Shown in pieces: positions 22,325 to 37,590 of a stretch of DNA of 64,000 nt (position 1 is the first letter of the stretch; every line of letters starts with the position of its first letter). The position numbers and the translations under genes are program-made. Origin of the DNA: Gymnopilus junonius (lineage: Eukaryota > Basidiomycota > Agaricomycetes > Agaricales > Galerinaceae); the NCBI GenBank assembly GCA_015501075.1, contig JADNYJ010000012.1:310001-374000 (forward strand). Reading direction: 5' to 3'. The notes under the pieces were generated by a model. That model was given only the letters and a program-made list of their open reading frames with translations. It was not told the DNA's origin and did not search any database.

Positions 22325-23122
22325 AGGCAGGACGGTGTGTCGTCCTTTGTCTGCTTTTCTAAGGTGGTATGAGGGGTTTCCCGGCAGTGGCTGCATTGCT
22401 TATTTATTCATGGTAGTTACTAGGTATGTATGTAAATGCACCCCCTCTTTTTTTGTTATTGCCTTGCATTATTGTCGATTTCTTGCTCTTTTATTATGCA
22501 TAGTTTAGTATACTTGGAAGCATGGCTGAGGTCTATATGTAAATACATAGGTCCGAGATAATACTGGCGTTCTTCTGAATCTTTCGTTTTGCACACTTTT
22601 TTTCTTATTTTTGCGAGGCCCCTGTTGGACGAGTATGAAGTCGCGTGACCTACCCTTCATGCGCGACGCGACGCGCGTCCCAGCCATCATCTTTGCATTG
22701 TTAAGTTGTCTTTTCTTTGGACTCCTAGCAGTGAAACAAAAGTAACACATTTTGGCCTCTCTCTCATACTATTATGCTCAACTCTTGCCGAATCCAGACT
22801 CATGAGCACCTTTTGTCAAGCCCACATCATTGGCCCACGACGCACATGTGTTGCAGTGAATAGTAAGCGACATGGCCCGACCTGAACAATGCGATGGACA
22901 GTCACAACGCCACTCCTTCCTTTCTTGGAGTATGACCTTTACATATATAAAGTCGAAATGACAGTGCTCACTGCTTCAGCACCTTTTTGACCTAGTGGCC
23001 CTTCGAGGTTTCTACCTTTTGTCGTCCTTCTTTGCTGGCTTCTAATTGCTTAGTTTAGGTTCCTTTGCATTTGTTTGCAATCACAGATTTACTACACTCT
23101 CAAGTCTCCCGAGTAATCTCTC
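22325..23122. other. Intergenic; promoter of the first F-box-like paralogue
   Basis: No gene is seen. The right part holds the TATA box described separately. Confidence 0.5.
22944..22951 (+). promoter_or_regulatory. TATA box, F-box-like paralogue 1
   Basis: TATATAAA lies 179 bp before the ATG at 23123. The same box with the same following bases (TATATAAAGTCGAAATG here, TATATAAAGGCGAAATG at 25703) precedes the second paralogue by 171 bp. The duplication therefore included the promoter. Confidence 0.55.
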
Positions 23123-24898
23123 ATGCCTGTCCTCAGTTGCATGGACCTCCCAACCGAGATCTGGAACGAATGCTGCGCGTTAATCCCCAAAAAGGGCCTC
23201 AAAAATTTGGCCCTAACGTGCCACTTCTTCCACGATGTGTCTCTCCCTTTTCTCTTCGAAAAAATTGCCTGTCGGTTTGCTATAGTATCTTTTGAAAAAT
23301 TCCCTTCCGGTGAAAAGATTCCGGAGGAGTTGCTTCAGATTTTGACTAAAGTTTTAAAGCATTTTGCGGAGGCAGCGGCCAGTGAGAAGCACGTAGCCCA
23401 TGTGCAGAACTGTATCTTCGGCTTTGAGGCCGTAGAAATTCATCAAGGACATAATACCTTTGGATTGGAAAGGTGCACCGCGCCTTGGGTGACTCTAGCC
23501 TTCGAGATATTGGCTCAAGGGTTTATCGCCTCCCTTCCTCAATTCACCGAGGTGCGCCAAGTAGTAATTTCTGGGTTCAACAACATGAGTCTAGGCGAAG
23601 GACTGTACACGGCCCTGGCTGCACTTCCTCATCTCCACGCAACTGAATTCGAAGACTTCATATTTAGCGCCCATACCAATCCACCCCGCCTCAATCTCCG
23701 GAATGTTCAAATCGACAACGCGAATGACAATGACATTTTAAATGAACCCTGGAATATTCCTGATATATTCTCCTGCCAGGAGCTACGCAACCTAACCTTG
23801 TATTCCATACCCTACGCCGCAAATCTTTTCAGGGCTCTCAGTCTAGAAGGTTGTCCGCAACTTGTAAACCTTTCTATAATGCTGCACCAGAACTGCGGTA
23901 TACCTGAGCTGTACTCGTTCTTGGAGTCCTGCCCGAACCTTACGACCATCCGTGTCGAATCTACCGAACTTTCTGACACGGTTATCATCTTACCTCTACC
24001 AGCATCTACCATTCCCTGTCTTAGTGAATTCTCTGGTCCTGCTCCCTTCGCTGCAGCCTTTATTCCTGGCCGCCCAGTGGGATGTGTGAAAATTTCGGTC
24101 AATTTGGAGAAACCGCCAGATGCCCCCGACGTTCGTCAGAATATTTTGGATAAATCCCTAGATCTCGAAGAAGCCCACCTCCAGAGCCTATTTTCCTCCA
24201 TTTCCCAAAGCACGGTATCCATCACTGACATTTTCATCTCATACATGGCATGCCGCCCTGAATTTTTAGCTTTGGTTGCAAAATACTTCCCTGAATTGAA
24301 AAACTTCACTCTCGACTCCGATGCATGTTTCGGTCTTTTATTTCCAAGGAAGCTTTGCGGGTGTTGCGGATCTTTTTCTTCGTACCTACCTATCGGAGAC
24401 CTGATTGGCCAAGACCCCCACAGCAGTGTTTCCGATAATTATTTAGAGCTCGAGAACGACCGGCTTGTCCCTGTGTTAATGCATGACAAATATATGGTAT
24501 GATTAAGAATTTATTATCGTCAGGTAAAATCTCTAACGAAGGATTTGCAGCCTATTTTACATTGGTTTGCCGTCAATGGTGTCAAATTCGCAGAAAACCT
24601 CGAAACGCTCAATTTCCGTGCCCATTTGCCGTCAAAATTTTGTCAAAAGGACGAGGGAAAGTTGATCGAGAACTGCCGACTTTTTGGTCGGCCCTATACA
24701 GCAAACTTGGCGAATTCCATTTTGAACAAGCTGGGCGACAACCACTCAGTTCTGCGGAAGATACGGGTTGATGACGAGTTGTGCTGGACCAAAATGTGGC
24801 GGGTTCGTGGTGGTCTTTTGAAGGGAGCGCAACTACGACGTGGACTCAGAGTCGGAAGGGTCGGATTAGTTCTCCAGATTTTGGATATTTTTCTCTAA
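23123..24898 (+). CDS. F-box-like protein, tandem paralogue 1
   Basis: Two exons (23123-24496 and 24551-24898) joined by a 54-nt intron give about 573 residues. The N-terminus, MDLPTEIWNECCALIPKKGL followed by KNLALTCHFF, is F-box-like. The body has leucine-rich stretches (ELRNLTLYSIP, QLVNLSIMLHQN, PNLTTIRVE) in the style of irregular LRRs. The protein aligns by eye along its full length with the next gene. Both share blocks such as STIP.LS.F.GP, IPGRPV, CRPEFLAL, PIGD, PILHW and LRKI. The two probably arose by local duplication and may be SCF adaptors; targets are unknown. The C-terminal 40 residues are basic and differ from those of the paralogue. Confidence 0.8.
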
Positions 24899-25873
24899 TG
24901 TAATTCATCGTGCGGAAGTTTTTAAAGCTTTGCTTTGGCTGACAACTGCTGTAATTGTTTATCACACCTCCTGAATGGATTGGTTGAAAGAAAAGCCGAT
25001 AAAATATCGAAACTGCCATCAAATGAAAGTAGATCCATAGAGATAACAAAGATTCTAATCAGGTGGTCTCGCCTCATTGCCGGATGGCCTTGGAGTTGAC
25101 GAAGCGCATAGTGCTTTTCTTCCAAAAGTGGATGGTGCCCGTGAAAAGCGCGTGTGATGGCAAAAAATGATGGCGGAGACGCGTCTATGTAATTTCCTAA
25201 ATTGGGTACGAGAACTTCTGATTTCTTCGTCCATGGCCATGATCTGGTATCCCTTCAGTACTCAATGCCCAGTGATGTCAGTTCAAGGATACTCGCCTTA
25301 TTGAAAAATCCTAATTCTGGTCAACTAATTGGATAGCCACCCACTGCTCTGCAATCTCTGTTGCGCAGCGCCCTGTTTTATGTATGTTCGTGCGAGGTTC
25401 AAAAGACTCTCTTCAAGCTCGGGAGGAGTTCATCATACTATCGTGGTCCTCAAATGGATCTTCTAGATCACAGAGAACTTTACTAAGCCTGGTGTACCTA
25501 GATGGCCATTATCTACGTGTTCATTTCTCGGAGCTTCAGTGTTCTTCCTCTATTTCAAATTTCCTTATCTGACATGCTACATACCTATGTCGACAGTCGA
25601 ATGACTCGAATCTTTTGTTGCGTCCACGTGTGTATAGCGGATTGCACCATGCGACGCGATCTGAACGAGGGGCTCGCCCAATGAAACTCTTCGTCTGTCA
25701 GGTATATAAAGGCGAAATGGGCGCATTCTCCACTCCGACTACTTTTCTTCCCCAAGTCCTATCTTCAAGGTTCTTACTTTCACGATCCCAATCCTTTGTT
25801 AACTTGTGATTGATTCAGGACTCTTATGATCCCAGATTAGCTACATCTTCAACTTCAAGTCCTTATAACCCTC
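24899..25873. other. Spacer between the tandem F-box-like genes
   Basis: About 975 bp without a recognisable gene. A TATATAAA box at 25703-25710 matches the promoter of the upstream paralogue. Confidence 0.5.
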
Positions 25874-27668
25874 ATGCCTGTGTTCAGCCGTGTGCGCCTT
25901 CCCGCAGAGATTTGGCAAGAATGCTGCGTGCTTATTAGCATGGCCGACCTCAAAAACTTGGCGTTGACGTGCGATTTCTTGCATGGAGTGTGCCGTCCTT
26001 TCATCTTCGGAGATATTTCATATAGTTTTTTCGCAATATCTTTCGAAAGGCTCAGTAACACTGAAACCGTGCCTGAGGAAATATCTCAAAATTTGAACAG
26101 GATCATGAAGCACTTCAAAGAGATCGCTACTAGCGAAAAACATGCATCCCTTGTGCATAAATGCACCTTCCAATACTCGGTCTTAGGACTTCCGCAAGAA
26201 ACATCCGGATCTTGGGGTAAGAGCACCATGCCCTGGGTGACTCGAACCTACGATTCATTTATTCAAGGCTTTATTGCCTCTATTCCTCATTTCGTAAACT
26301 TGCACGAAATCACCATACATGGGTTCAAGAAAGAAATAAAAAATGAGGTCTTTACAGCCCTGGCAGCACTTCGTCATCTCGAGTCAGCTTCTTTCAAAGC
26401 TGTCAAGTTCGGCATACATACCATTGAATCTCGTCTCAAGATCCGGAATTTCTACCTTGATAATCAAACTGAGGAGGAACCTCCACATAGATCATCTCCT
26501 GCCCTCGATATAATTTCTGGCCAATACCTCCAAAAGCTGGACTTATATTCCATTCCCTACTCCACCAGAATTTTTTCAGCTCTCAAAGGTCTAGGAGGTT
26601 GTCCGGAACTCACGCACCTGTCTGTTGTACTTCACAGTACTAAGGATATATCAGCATTGTATTCTTTTTTAGCGTCCTGCCCGAAACTCATATCTATCCG
26701 CGTCGAATGTGCCAATATTTCTAACGAATATGCCGTTCCACCGCTACCAACCTCTACTATTCCTTACCTCAGCTCTTTCTGTGGTCCTTCTACCTTGGCT
26801 GCAACTTTCATTCCAGGACGCCCAGTGCAGAAGGTTGCCATTTCCCTCAATTTCGAGAGATCATTTGCCTCATTTCGCTTCGACGTTTTGGAGGAAGCCC
26901 GACGCGTCAAAATCGAATTCCTGAAGGACTTATTTTCCTCCGTTGCCCAAAGCACAGAGCCGATCACTGACCTTTTTATGTCATACTTGCCATGCCGCCC
27001 TGAATTTTTGGCTCTAATTTCGGAATACTTTCCCATGTTGAAGCGCTTCACTTTTGATACGGGAGCGTGTAACGACTTTTTATTCCCAAGGAATAATTTC
27101 GAGTCCTTCTCTTTCTTATCTCAGACTTCCGTCTCTTCTTTTTCTTCCTTCTTACCTATTGGAGACTTTGCTGTGGACAGCACCTGCAGTATTACTTCTG
27201 CTGATCGTCAAAAGCTTGACAATAAACAACTTCTCCCTGCATCAATGCATAGCTTCTACATGGTACGACTGTATACTCACCACTTCTTTTTATTCTCTGA
27301 CAAAAATTTTGCAGCCCATCCTACACTGGATTACTGTCAATGAAGTTCCTTTCCCAGAAAGCCTTGAAACACTCAGCTTCCGTGCCCAATTCCCGTCAAC
27401 TTTTTCGAGAGAAGAAGAAAGAAAATTGGCGGAGAAGGACCAAATTCTGGGTCGGCCCTATACATTTGACTTGGCGAATTCTATTTTGAGCAAACTGGGT
27501 GATCGATATTCGGTTCTGCGCAAGATAGAGGTAGTTGGAAAGAAAGAAGAGTTGTGCTGGACTAGAAATGCAGGGAATCCAGGATGGTTATATGATGGGA
27601 GGCGCAGTTACGACTCACAGGGACCAAATTTCGACCTAGTCAATAGGATACTACAATCTCGGCCTTAA
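25874..27668 (+). CDS. F-box-like protein, tandem paralogue 2
   Basis: Exons 25874-27262 and 27315-27668, with the intron at the same place as in paralogue 1 (after the Met codon, before PILHW), encode about 580 residues. It opens with RLPAEIWQECCVLISMADLK followed by NLALTCDFLHG. It shares long blocks with the preceding gene: SLPQF versus SIPHF, LYSIPY, ALYSFL.SCP, and FIPGRPV. It has diverged noticeably, so the duplication is not recent. A function as a substrate adaptor of an SCF ligase is inferred from the F-box-like start only. Confidence 0.8.
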
Positions 27669-27874
27669 CTTGGGCCTTCACCTTAAACGAACTTGACTCG
27701 GAAATAATCGATGGACATTCTATTAAGAGAGAAGGAAAAAGGGAATCAATCAAGTATAATTGGATGGCACAGGTTCAACACAAACTAGGTTATAGAAAAA
27801 TAGGTATCAACGAGAAAAAATATTTATTCATTCTTTCCTCCGAGTTGAAGCAAGTAAGGGACAACACCGATGAC

Positions 27875-29108
27875 TCAATCCAAGAAGTCGCATCCCATCG
27901 AAGTACATTGTGCTATTTTCTTCGTGCACGAGGGGTTTGGAATTCCCTCACAGCACGGTGGAATCCCATTCCTAGGATTTTCGCACAAGCTCGGCTTATT
28001 GCAAAACCTCAATTCCGGACAAGTAGTCGGACAGCCTGATGCTTTGCAACTCTGAGCCTTGGGGCATTGAGCAGGGTAAAGCTTGCAGACACGCTGGGCA
28101 TCGAGTGAGTCTATGTCAGCGGGATTGGAATTTCTGAGGACAATTCCAGGAGCCACGGCGGTCAAAGTGTCCGTCCCAGGTTTGGCAAATGCAGTGGCGA
28201 TATACATCATGATGGAGTTAACGTCAAATGGCCTGAGGCGTCCACGTTCGCACTAGTGATAATGTTGAAGTTACCGGCTTTCGAGCAGCATCCTGATGGG
28301 ATGCCGCTGTCACAGCAGGTCTTTCCAGCTGGCATAGTTGTACCCGTTGGACAGGTTGGGTCGAGGTTCTCGCAATTATAATGGACGTAGTTCTCCCGGT
28401 CGCGACGCTGATGTTCATGATAGAGGCCTAGGTTGGTCAAGTGCGTCAATTAAAGTTAGAAAAAAAATCACTTTGGGGCCTTACCGAGCAAGTGTCCAAA
28501 CTCGTGTGTTGCCTCGGGTATTCCACAGGTCCCAGGTTGGCAGGGCATGACTGCTGGAGGATCATATTGAGGGGAGAATTCGAATAACCGATGCTCGAAC
28601 TGCATCCTCCGCAACTAGATGACTGGATCATCGTAATGCCATTTTGCCCCGCAGCACTATTTGCGACCTTAGTGAAAGTGAGGAAGGGAGCTACTGCTTT
28701 CCATTTGGCGATAGCCCCGTTGACGGTTGCACTGAGTAACGTTTCGGTGGATGCAGAATCGAACTTGTACACAATATTTGCTGATGGCCAGGTACTTGCT
28801 CCAGCGAAGACCGAATGAGCCCTTGAGGTGATGTTGGTCGCGTTAGCGTGGCCTGCGAGACCATGACCAAGGAGTGTCTCGACAGGTCCATAAATAACGT
28901 CGCCGTCGATGACTGCCAGGCCATTGTCAGTAACCCAGTAGCTGACTTCTCGAGAACCATAAAAGCGGTCTTGGAGCGAGAGGCGGGTGGTGTGTCTGCC
29001 GACTGGGAAAAGTGGCGATTTGGCGGTATTGCCTGAGTTGACAGTGCAAGCGACGGCATTCTTCAAAAAGCAAGCAAGCAGAGGAAGCAATACAATGAAT
29101 CTAATCAT
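27875..29108 (-). CDS. Secreted astacin-type (M12A) metalloprotease, two frame breaks
   Basis: The gene starts MIRFIVLLPLLACFLKNAVA, a good signal peptide, then a propeptide-like region. The catalytic domain includes ANIVYKFD and GQNGITMIQSSSCGGCSSSI. The zinc site HEFGHLLGLYHEHQRRDR spans a 65-nt intron (28440-28495 region) and matches HExxHxxGxxHE of astacins. A Met-turn follows (NSIMMY). The C-terminus is Cys-rich (SCKASGCPTTCPELRFC). The frame breaks twice, and each break is cured by one extra base: near 28529-28538 (between CPANLG and TCGIPEATHEFGH) and in an A-run at 28226-28228 (between DASGH and DVNSIMMY). Because both active-site motifs are intact, a sequencing error is more likely than decay, but a recent pseudogene is possible. 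Confidence 0.8.
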
Positions 29109-30493
29109 CGTGCTCCTTGGTGTGTATTATCTTAGATAGATTTCTTGTAAACTCTGAAAAAGGACAATATGGCTCTCATACCTTGAACGAGATGCTGAAT
29201 TGAAATATCAACAAGAATATGGTGGTGAAATAGATTTGACGACTTGAAAGGACCATTGCCTATGCTATATACCGTGGCTGATCCAGGCCGCGTATAACCC
29301 AATACAGGCCTTTCTCTCCCTAGAGGCACGAATGAAGATGAAGAGTTACAACGTAGAAATAAAGGAAGGGACGTTACCATTTCTATATCCCGAGCGTTAA
29401 TGAATGGGAACTGACATGAATTGAAGGTTGTCTGATATTCAAAGAACCGATTCAAGTGCTCCTTGAGTACAACAACTCAATTGTGAGGGTGCGACAGAAC
29501 GAGTTGTCAACGGGAAGCGCCCTGTCCGATGGAGCAGACAGCAGACCTGTTGTCGTGAATGTTTGCCAAGCGAAGCCAAGATGGCGCCTATGCCTTTGAC
29601 TGTTGTCAAGTTTCGAGACTACTTTTCACAGAATGCTATAGAAGGTCAAGTTGCCTAGATCCAAGGTCATTTATTTGGCAAGATCAGCAAAACCTCTGCA
29701 TGCGATAACACAGCGCTGGGCATTTGGGAGGTTGAAGTTACGAGAGTTCGAGCGGAAAACATGCTAAAGGGTTACGGCATACTACAGCGTGTGATGACCT
29801 GTGCTGGAAAGTTCGGAAGGAGGTGAATTGCTAGACGCTAGACGAGAAGAATGAAACAATTCAGCTTGAATTCAAAGAGAGTATTCAAATTAGTTTGAAC
29901 TTGAATGTAAAGCCAAGCCACAAGGAAAAGGGCGTGAGTGGGTGCTCATCGTGAGTAATGCTCGGAAAAGTGACCTTTATACCCTAGATAGTAACAGCAA
30001 CACCATTCTCTGCGAATAAATAACAGGGCCTCATCAACGGCAAATTCTTTACCTGATCCTTGACCTCATGCACACGTCCGAGATGTTGCTCTGCAAACCA
30101 ACTGTATACAACCAAGCATCCCTATGTCCACGCAGCAGGTATAATCCGTATTTTTGGCAACTTTTGGGTAGATATAGTCACCTAGCTTGGAACCCAGCCT
30201 TTTGTCCATAAAAAGAACCCCCATCACACGTTCCAAAGTATGTCGGACATGGCACGGAAATCGAGCCTAGTCGTGGTCATCTGAGTGCTGCAATGCCTGC
30301 AAATTTCGGCAAACTCCCCCAAACATAGCCTGTCCAACGGCGAAAACAGTGCGAAGTGTCAGGCATTTTGTGACTGGCTGTGGAAGTCCGAATAAAGCAG
30401 AGGGTGCAGTCGGAGGCTGTAAAAATGGGCTAAAAATGGGTCACACGCCGGAGAAAACTTTGTCCCCTTCCGTCTTTGCTATCTACACCACCA
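29109..30493. other. Divergent intergenic region, 1.4 kb
   Basis: Upstream DNA of both the astacin gene (minus) and ARG5,6 (plus). Open frames here are short and unlike protein. No repeat was recognised. Confidence 0.5.
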
Positions 30494-33595
<3,102 letters not shown>

Positions 33596-34258
33596 GCAAG
33601 CAATATTCAAAACCCGGGGTCTCAAAAAAGCAAAAGTACGACGCTGATTTACGCTAGATCTACAGAAGATACCGCGATGTAACGGACCTTCTGGAAGGAT
33701 GGATCTACACTATTTTATTCAAAGGGCTAATCTAATTCAATGCTTGAGTTTATTAAAGTACCGCATCCAGTGGAGCAGAGGATCATCGATCATAGTTAAG
33801 AGTTCTAGAATTTGACAAGATTCGGTCTTGGTAAGCCTCTTCTCAATGGGAACCAGCACTTACAACCCAATAAAAAGGGTAGCAAGGCTCAGAGCAATTA
33901 TACACCGCCCATCTGAGTAACCAACCTGGGAGACATACATTAGATAACAGAAAACAGAAAAGAATATGTACTAAACAGACACAAGGTTCCTTGTACATGA
34001 TATGTCATAGTGGGTTGTGGCTAGTGCGATCGTGCATGCGTGCGAGAGGAAAGTATGAAAGAGAAAGGTATTCATGTACCGAGTCAGAGCACAACAAATT
34101 CGAAACAGAGAGGAAGGGGAAAAAACATATAGTTTATGCAAGAGAAGAGAGTCCACTATCCAAACCATCCCCCGCCATCCACTGCCGCTCCAACGCAAAC
34201 TAAGCGACACCATTAAGTCAACCTTGAGAAGGTCCCCCGCCTCAATCACAGCCAGAGA
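33596..34258. other. Convergent intergenic region
   Basis: About 660 bp between the ends of ARG5,6 and the calcineurin gene. No gene or element was recognised. Confidence 0.5.
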
Positions 34259-36675
34259 TCATGCCGTATCATGCCTCTTCAACGCCCCTGGCTTACCCGT
34301 CAAACTCCTCCCTCTCGCAATCTTCTCCGCAATGTTCTCAACCACACCCCCGTCCACGTCCTCTTCCAACGTACGCTTGATGAGGTCCTCCATATCCAAT
34401 GATTCTCCCGACGCAGACGCGCGCCGGCTCGTGCTCCGCATGCTCGGTACCGGGAACATGGGGCTACTAGGTCGTTGCACGTCGAAGTCGGGTAGACGTT
34501 CATTCGCAATATCAGAGCGACGGCTATGAAAAGGAGAGGTCACGTGAGGTTAGTCAACATTGAAGGAGGGGAGAAAAGAAGGGAACAAGAAGACATACGC
34601 ATCATCGAATGTTCTGATACTCCTGTTGATCTTGGCGTCCTGCACGCTGAGAGCGTCCACACCAGGCCGGCTAACGCCAGTGGACGAGCCAGCAATGACA
34701 CCAGTAGCAGCAAGCTCTGATGCATTCTCTGCCTCTTCTCTGTTATGGCGCAAATCAGCAGATCAGCATTACAATCGCCGGTCGAAAAAAAAGAAAGTAT
34801 GGCAGCGTACCGAAGCAGTTGGAACACCTTTTGCATTCGTCCGACAGCCAAGATCTTGCTCTTGATAGCCTGCTTTCTCGCTGCCAAATCTTCCAGACTG
34901 CGACCTCTGTCTTCTTCTGAATCGGATTCTTCCAGCTCTTCTTGGCTACATATGCTTAGAATTGCTAGTAACATTTGCGTGACTATCGGAACGTAAAGCA
35001 AGTCAGCACATCTAATCTCATCATGGGTAACCCAATTGCCAAAGCAGGAGATCACAAGGAAAGAAAAGAAAACACGCACTCTTCTCTCCAACGAAGGGTA
35101 AACTCCACGTGAAAGCATCCATAAAGTTGGGCAGCCAATATGGATGTGAAGTCGAATTGTATTGCCTGATCGTGATGTTCTTATTCGCGTACTTGAGGAT
35201 CGCACCGCGATTGTGATACACGTCGAGGTAGTTTGGGGCCGAGAAGATGGTGATTACGGAGGGGAAATTGCGTTTTGGGGTTTTGCGGTACATCGTGTAG
35301 CTGTCAATAAAACGAGAATTGTGAGTGTTATTGCGAAGTGAGATTGAGTGCAGTAGAAGGAATGCCTACCCCGCATCTTGTGCTTCGTGTCCGCGGATGA
35401 GAGTGAGCAAGCCATTCCGATCGAGAAATTGGCACACGGCTTCATATCTATACACCATCTCCTCTTAACCTGTTTTCTGCAAAGAAAACGCTGCACGCAG
35501 CTGACAGTTTGGGGACTCACGTATAGAAATACGAGCATCCTCTTGTCGCATTATGGGTGAATGTGGTGGAACGGTCTAATAGAGGGCCCGTCGAACTCGG
35601 ATCTGTCTCGTGGCCAAAGTTGGAAATGGGATCGGACCAAAGGATATCGCAGAGTAGACCATGTGAACCCGGCTCTTGGAAGCGGTTTATCTGTTTAAAA
35701 GCTATCAGAGGCGTATAATGGGACTGACAAAGAACAAAACGACTCAAAAAAGGACGCGTACCTCGCTGAGATCCGATAGATTCATCAGCAGCGGTGACAA
35801 ACCCCCGTGCACGCAGAAGAATTTGCCATCAACCAGAGCGGCTATGGGGAGGGCTTGAAACGACCGCAGACACGCCTCGTACACGGCTTCAGAGTATTTG
35901 TGTAGACCTATTTAAAAGTGTATGTGGAGTTGAGTGCGTGTAGAATGACATGACGACATGAGAGGAATGCGTTTAACTGACATTCGCGTTTGAAGGTGAA
36001 GTATTCTGTCAGATGGCGGCATTCGTGATTGCCACGGAGGAGCACTATGTGTTGTGGGCTGTGTATCTTGAGGGAATAGAGGTAGAGCAAGCACTGAAGG
36101 AGATGGAATGTTATCAGCTGGGAAATGTAAGAAAAATAGGCAAACGCACCTCAATCCCAAAATCTCCCCTGTCAACGTAATCACCCAAGAACAGATACAA
36201 GCTATCCTGCAAGTTGCCACCCACTTCGAACATCTTCATCAGGTCGTACTACGAGCACACGTCAAAGGAGTTCGTGCCGATGGCGGTTGAACACAAAGCT
36301 CACGTATTGTCCGTGAATGTCTCCGCATACTGCGACCCAAAATCAGTGAGGCAACGAGATGCTAGCTGACGACCCACTTGTGACAGGGCTCTTGAGCGGG
36401 ACCATGTTGGGTTCCCTGGAGAGAATATTCGTCGCAGCTTCGAGGATGTAAAGTGCTTGTGCTTCTGTTAGACGTCCTTCGTGATAAAAGTGTTGTTTGA
36501 GATATTCGTGGTTGACTTTTCTTTCATGACCGTCGTATAAATAAAGATCGCTGTCGGTAGGTTTGTAAGACGCTGGCGGTGGGACCTAGGACCATCCTGT
36601 CATTAACCTGCAATTTCGTATTGCAGAAAATGGCAGAAATACCTGAGGAAATGGCCGGGACTTGGTGTCTGGCAT
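34259..36675 (-). CDS. CNA1: Calcineurin A catalytic subunit (PP2B)
   Basis: A multi-exon gene with the full PP2B core in frame. In order it shows [28 protein letters not shown] metal site ([12 protein letters not shown]), [55 protein letters not shown] and [14 protein letters not shown]. These are the Fe/Zn phosphatase motifs. A calcineurin B-binding helix region ([20 protein letters not shown]) and a calmodulin-binding segment ([20 protein letters not shown]) follow. The C-terminal tail is Ser/Arg-rich and probably autoinhibitory. Calcineurin is activated by Ca2+/calmodulin and dephosphorylates Crz1-type factors in stress and morphogenesis. The N-terminus is uncertain: the second exon begins [11 protein letters not shown] after a TAG acceptor. 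The only in-frame Met I could join is at 36675, which gives a short leader, and a further upstream exon is possible. Confidence 0.92.
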
Positions 36676-37590
36676 CGGGGGCTGATCTTGTGCCTGCTTC
36701 TGATTGTGTGTGCCGGGGACGCTGGGGGCTGCTGGCCAGACATCGACCCCAAATGATGATGTCTGCTGTGGATGGTGGCCATTTGTGTAGTTTGAGCACA
36801 GAAAAGTGGGATATCAGAGTCGGAGCGGAATGAAATGAGATTTGGCACAAAGCAACAGTCGGTTTCTCTGTTTGGCAGTGTTTCCTTGAATTGTAATTTG
36901 GCGCCCAATGCAAGGGTCCATTTTTGCAAGACTCTTGGTGACTCCTTGCGACAGAGGTGAAAATACGGCGGAGGTTACCATGGGTTGGGAACGAGCACAA
37001 CTCAGGTTTGGATGTGAGTACATATTATTACACAATCACGCTTGTAATGTACCTCCCAAGGCTGTGCTTGCGGACTTCTTATGGTTTCCCCTTTATACCA
37101 ACTCGTGGGCGGTCATCTGCTTCGACTGTTCTCAGCGATAGCAGTCTATTGACATATTAAGGTGCGCTTGGAAGACCGACGAGCGCCCTGTCCACTGGAG
37201 AAATATCGAGGTGTTTTCAATGGATGGGTTGTCGGGATACGTCTATTTTTGGCTCTACCCTGCATGGCCTCGTCAGGACGTCAATTCTTTAGAGTCCGTC
37301 TGTTCCCAGAATAACAAATCGACTAGGAATAACTCTGGCGTCATTTCATGATTAGGGTTTCAGGATCCCAAAGGCACGATATTGCTTGGCTATATGGACA
37401 TTATCGCAATGCGCAGCGTATTGGCCACAGTCTGACCTCAATTCCTGAGCGAGCTCCATCAAACTCTTTGACTTGATAGTTGGCTGATAGTACACTTGAC
37501 ATATTTACTTTAATACAATACATCTGCAACGGATTCATTTCAACATGTGAGTATGTAAATCTGAACAGTGGAAAGAAACACACAGTAACA
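36676..37590. other. Intergenic, upstream of calcineurin gene
   Basis: About 900 bp between the calcineurin 5' end and the 3' end of the next minus-strand gene. It may include an unrecognised calcineurin first exon. No other gene is seen. Confidence 0.4.
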
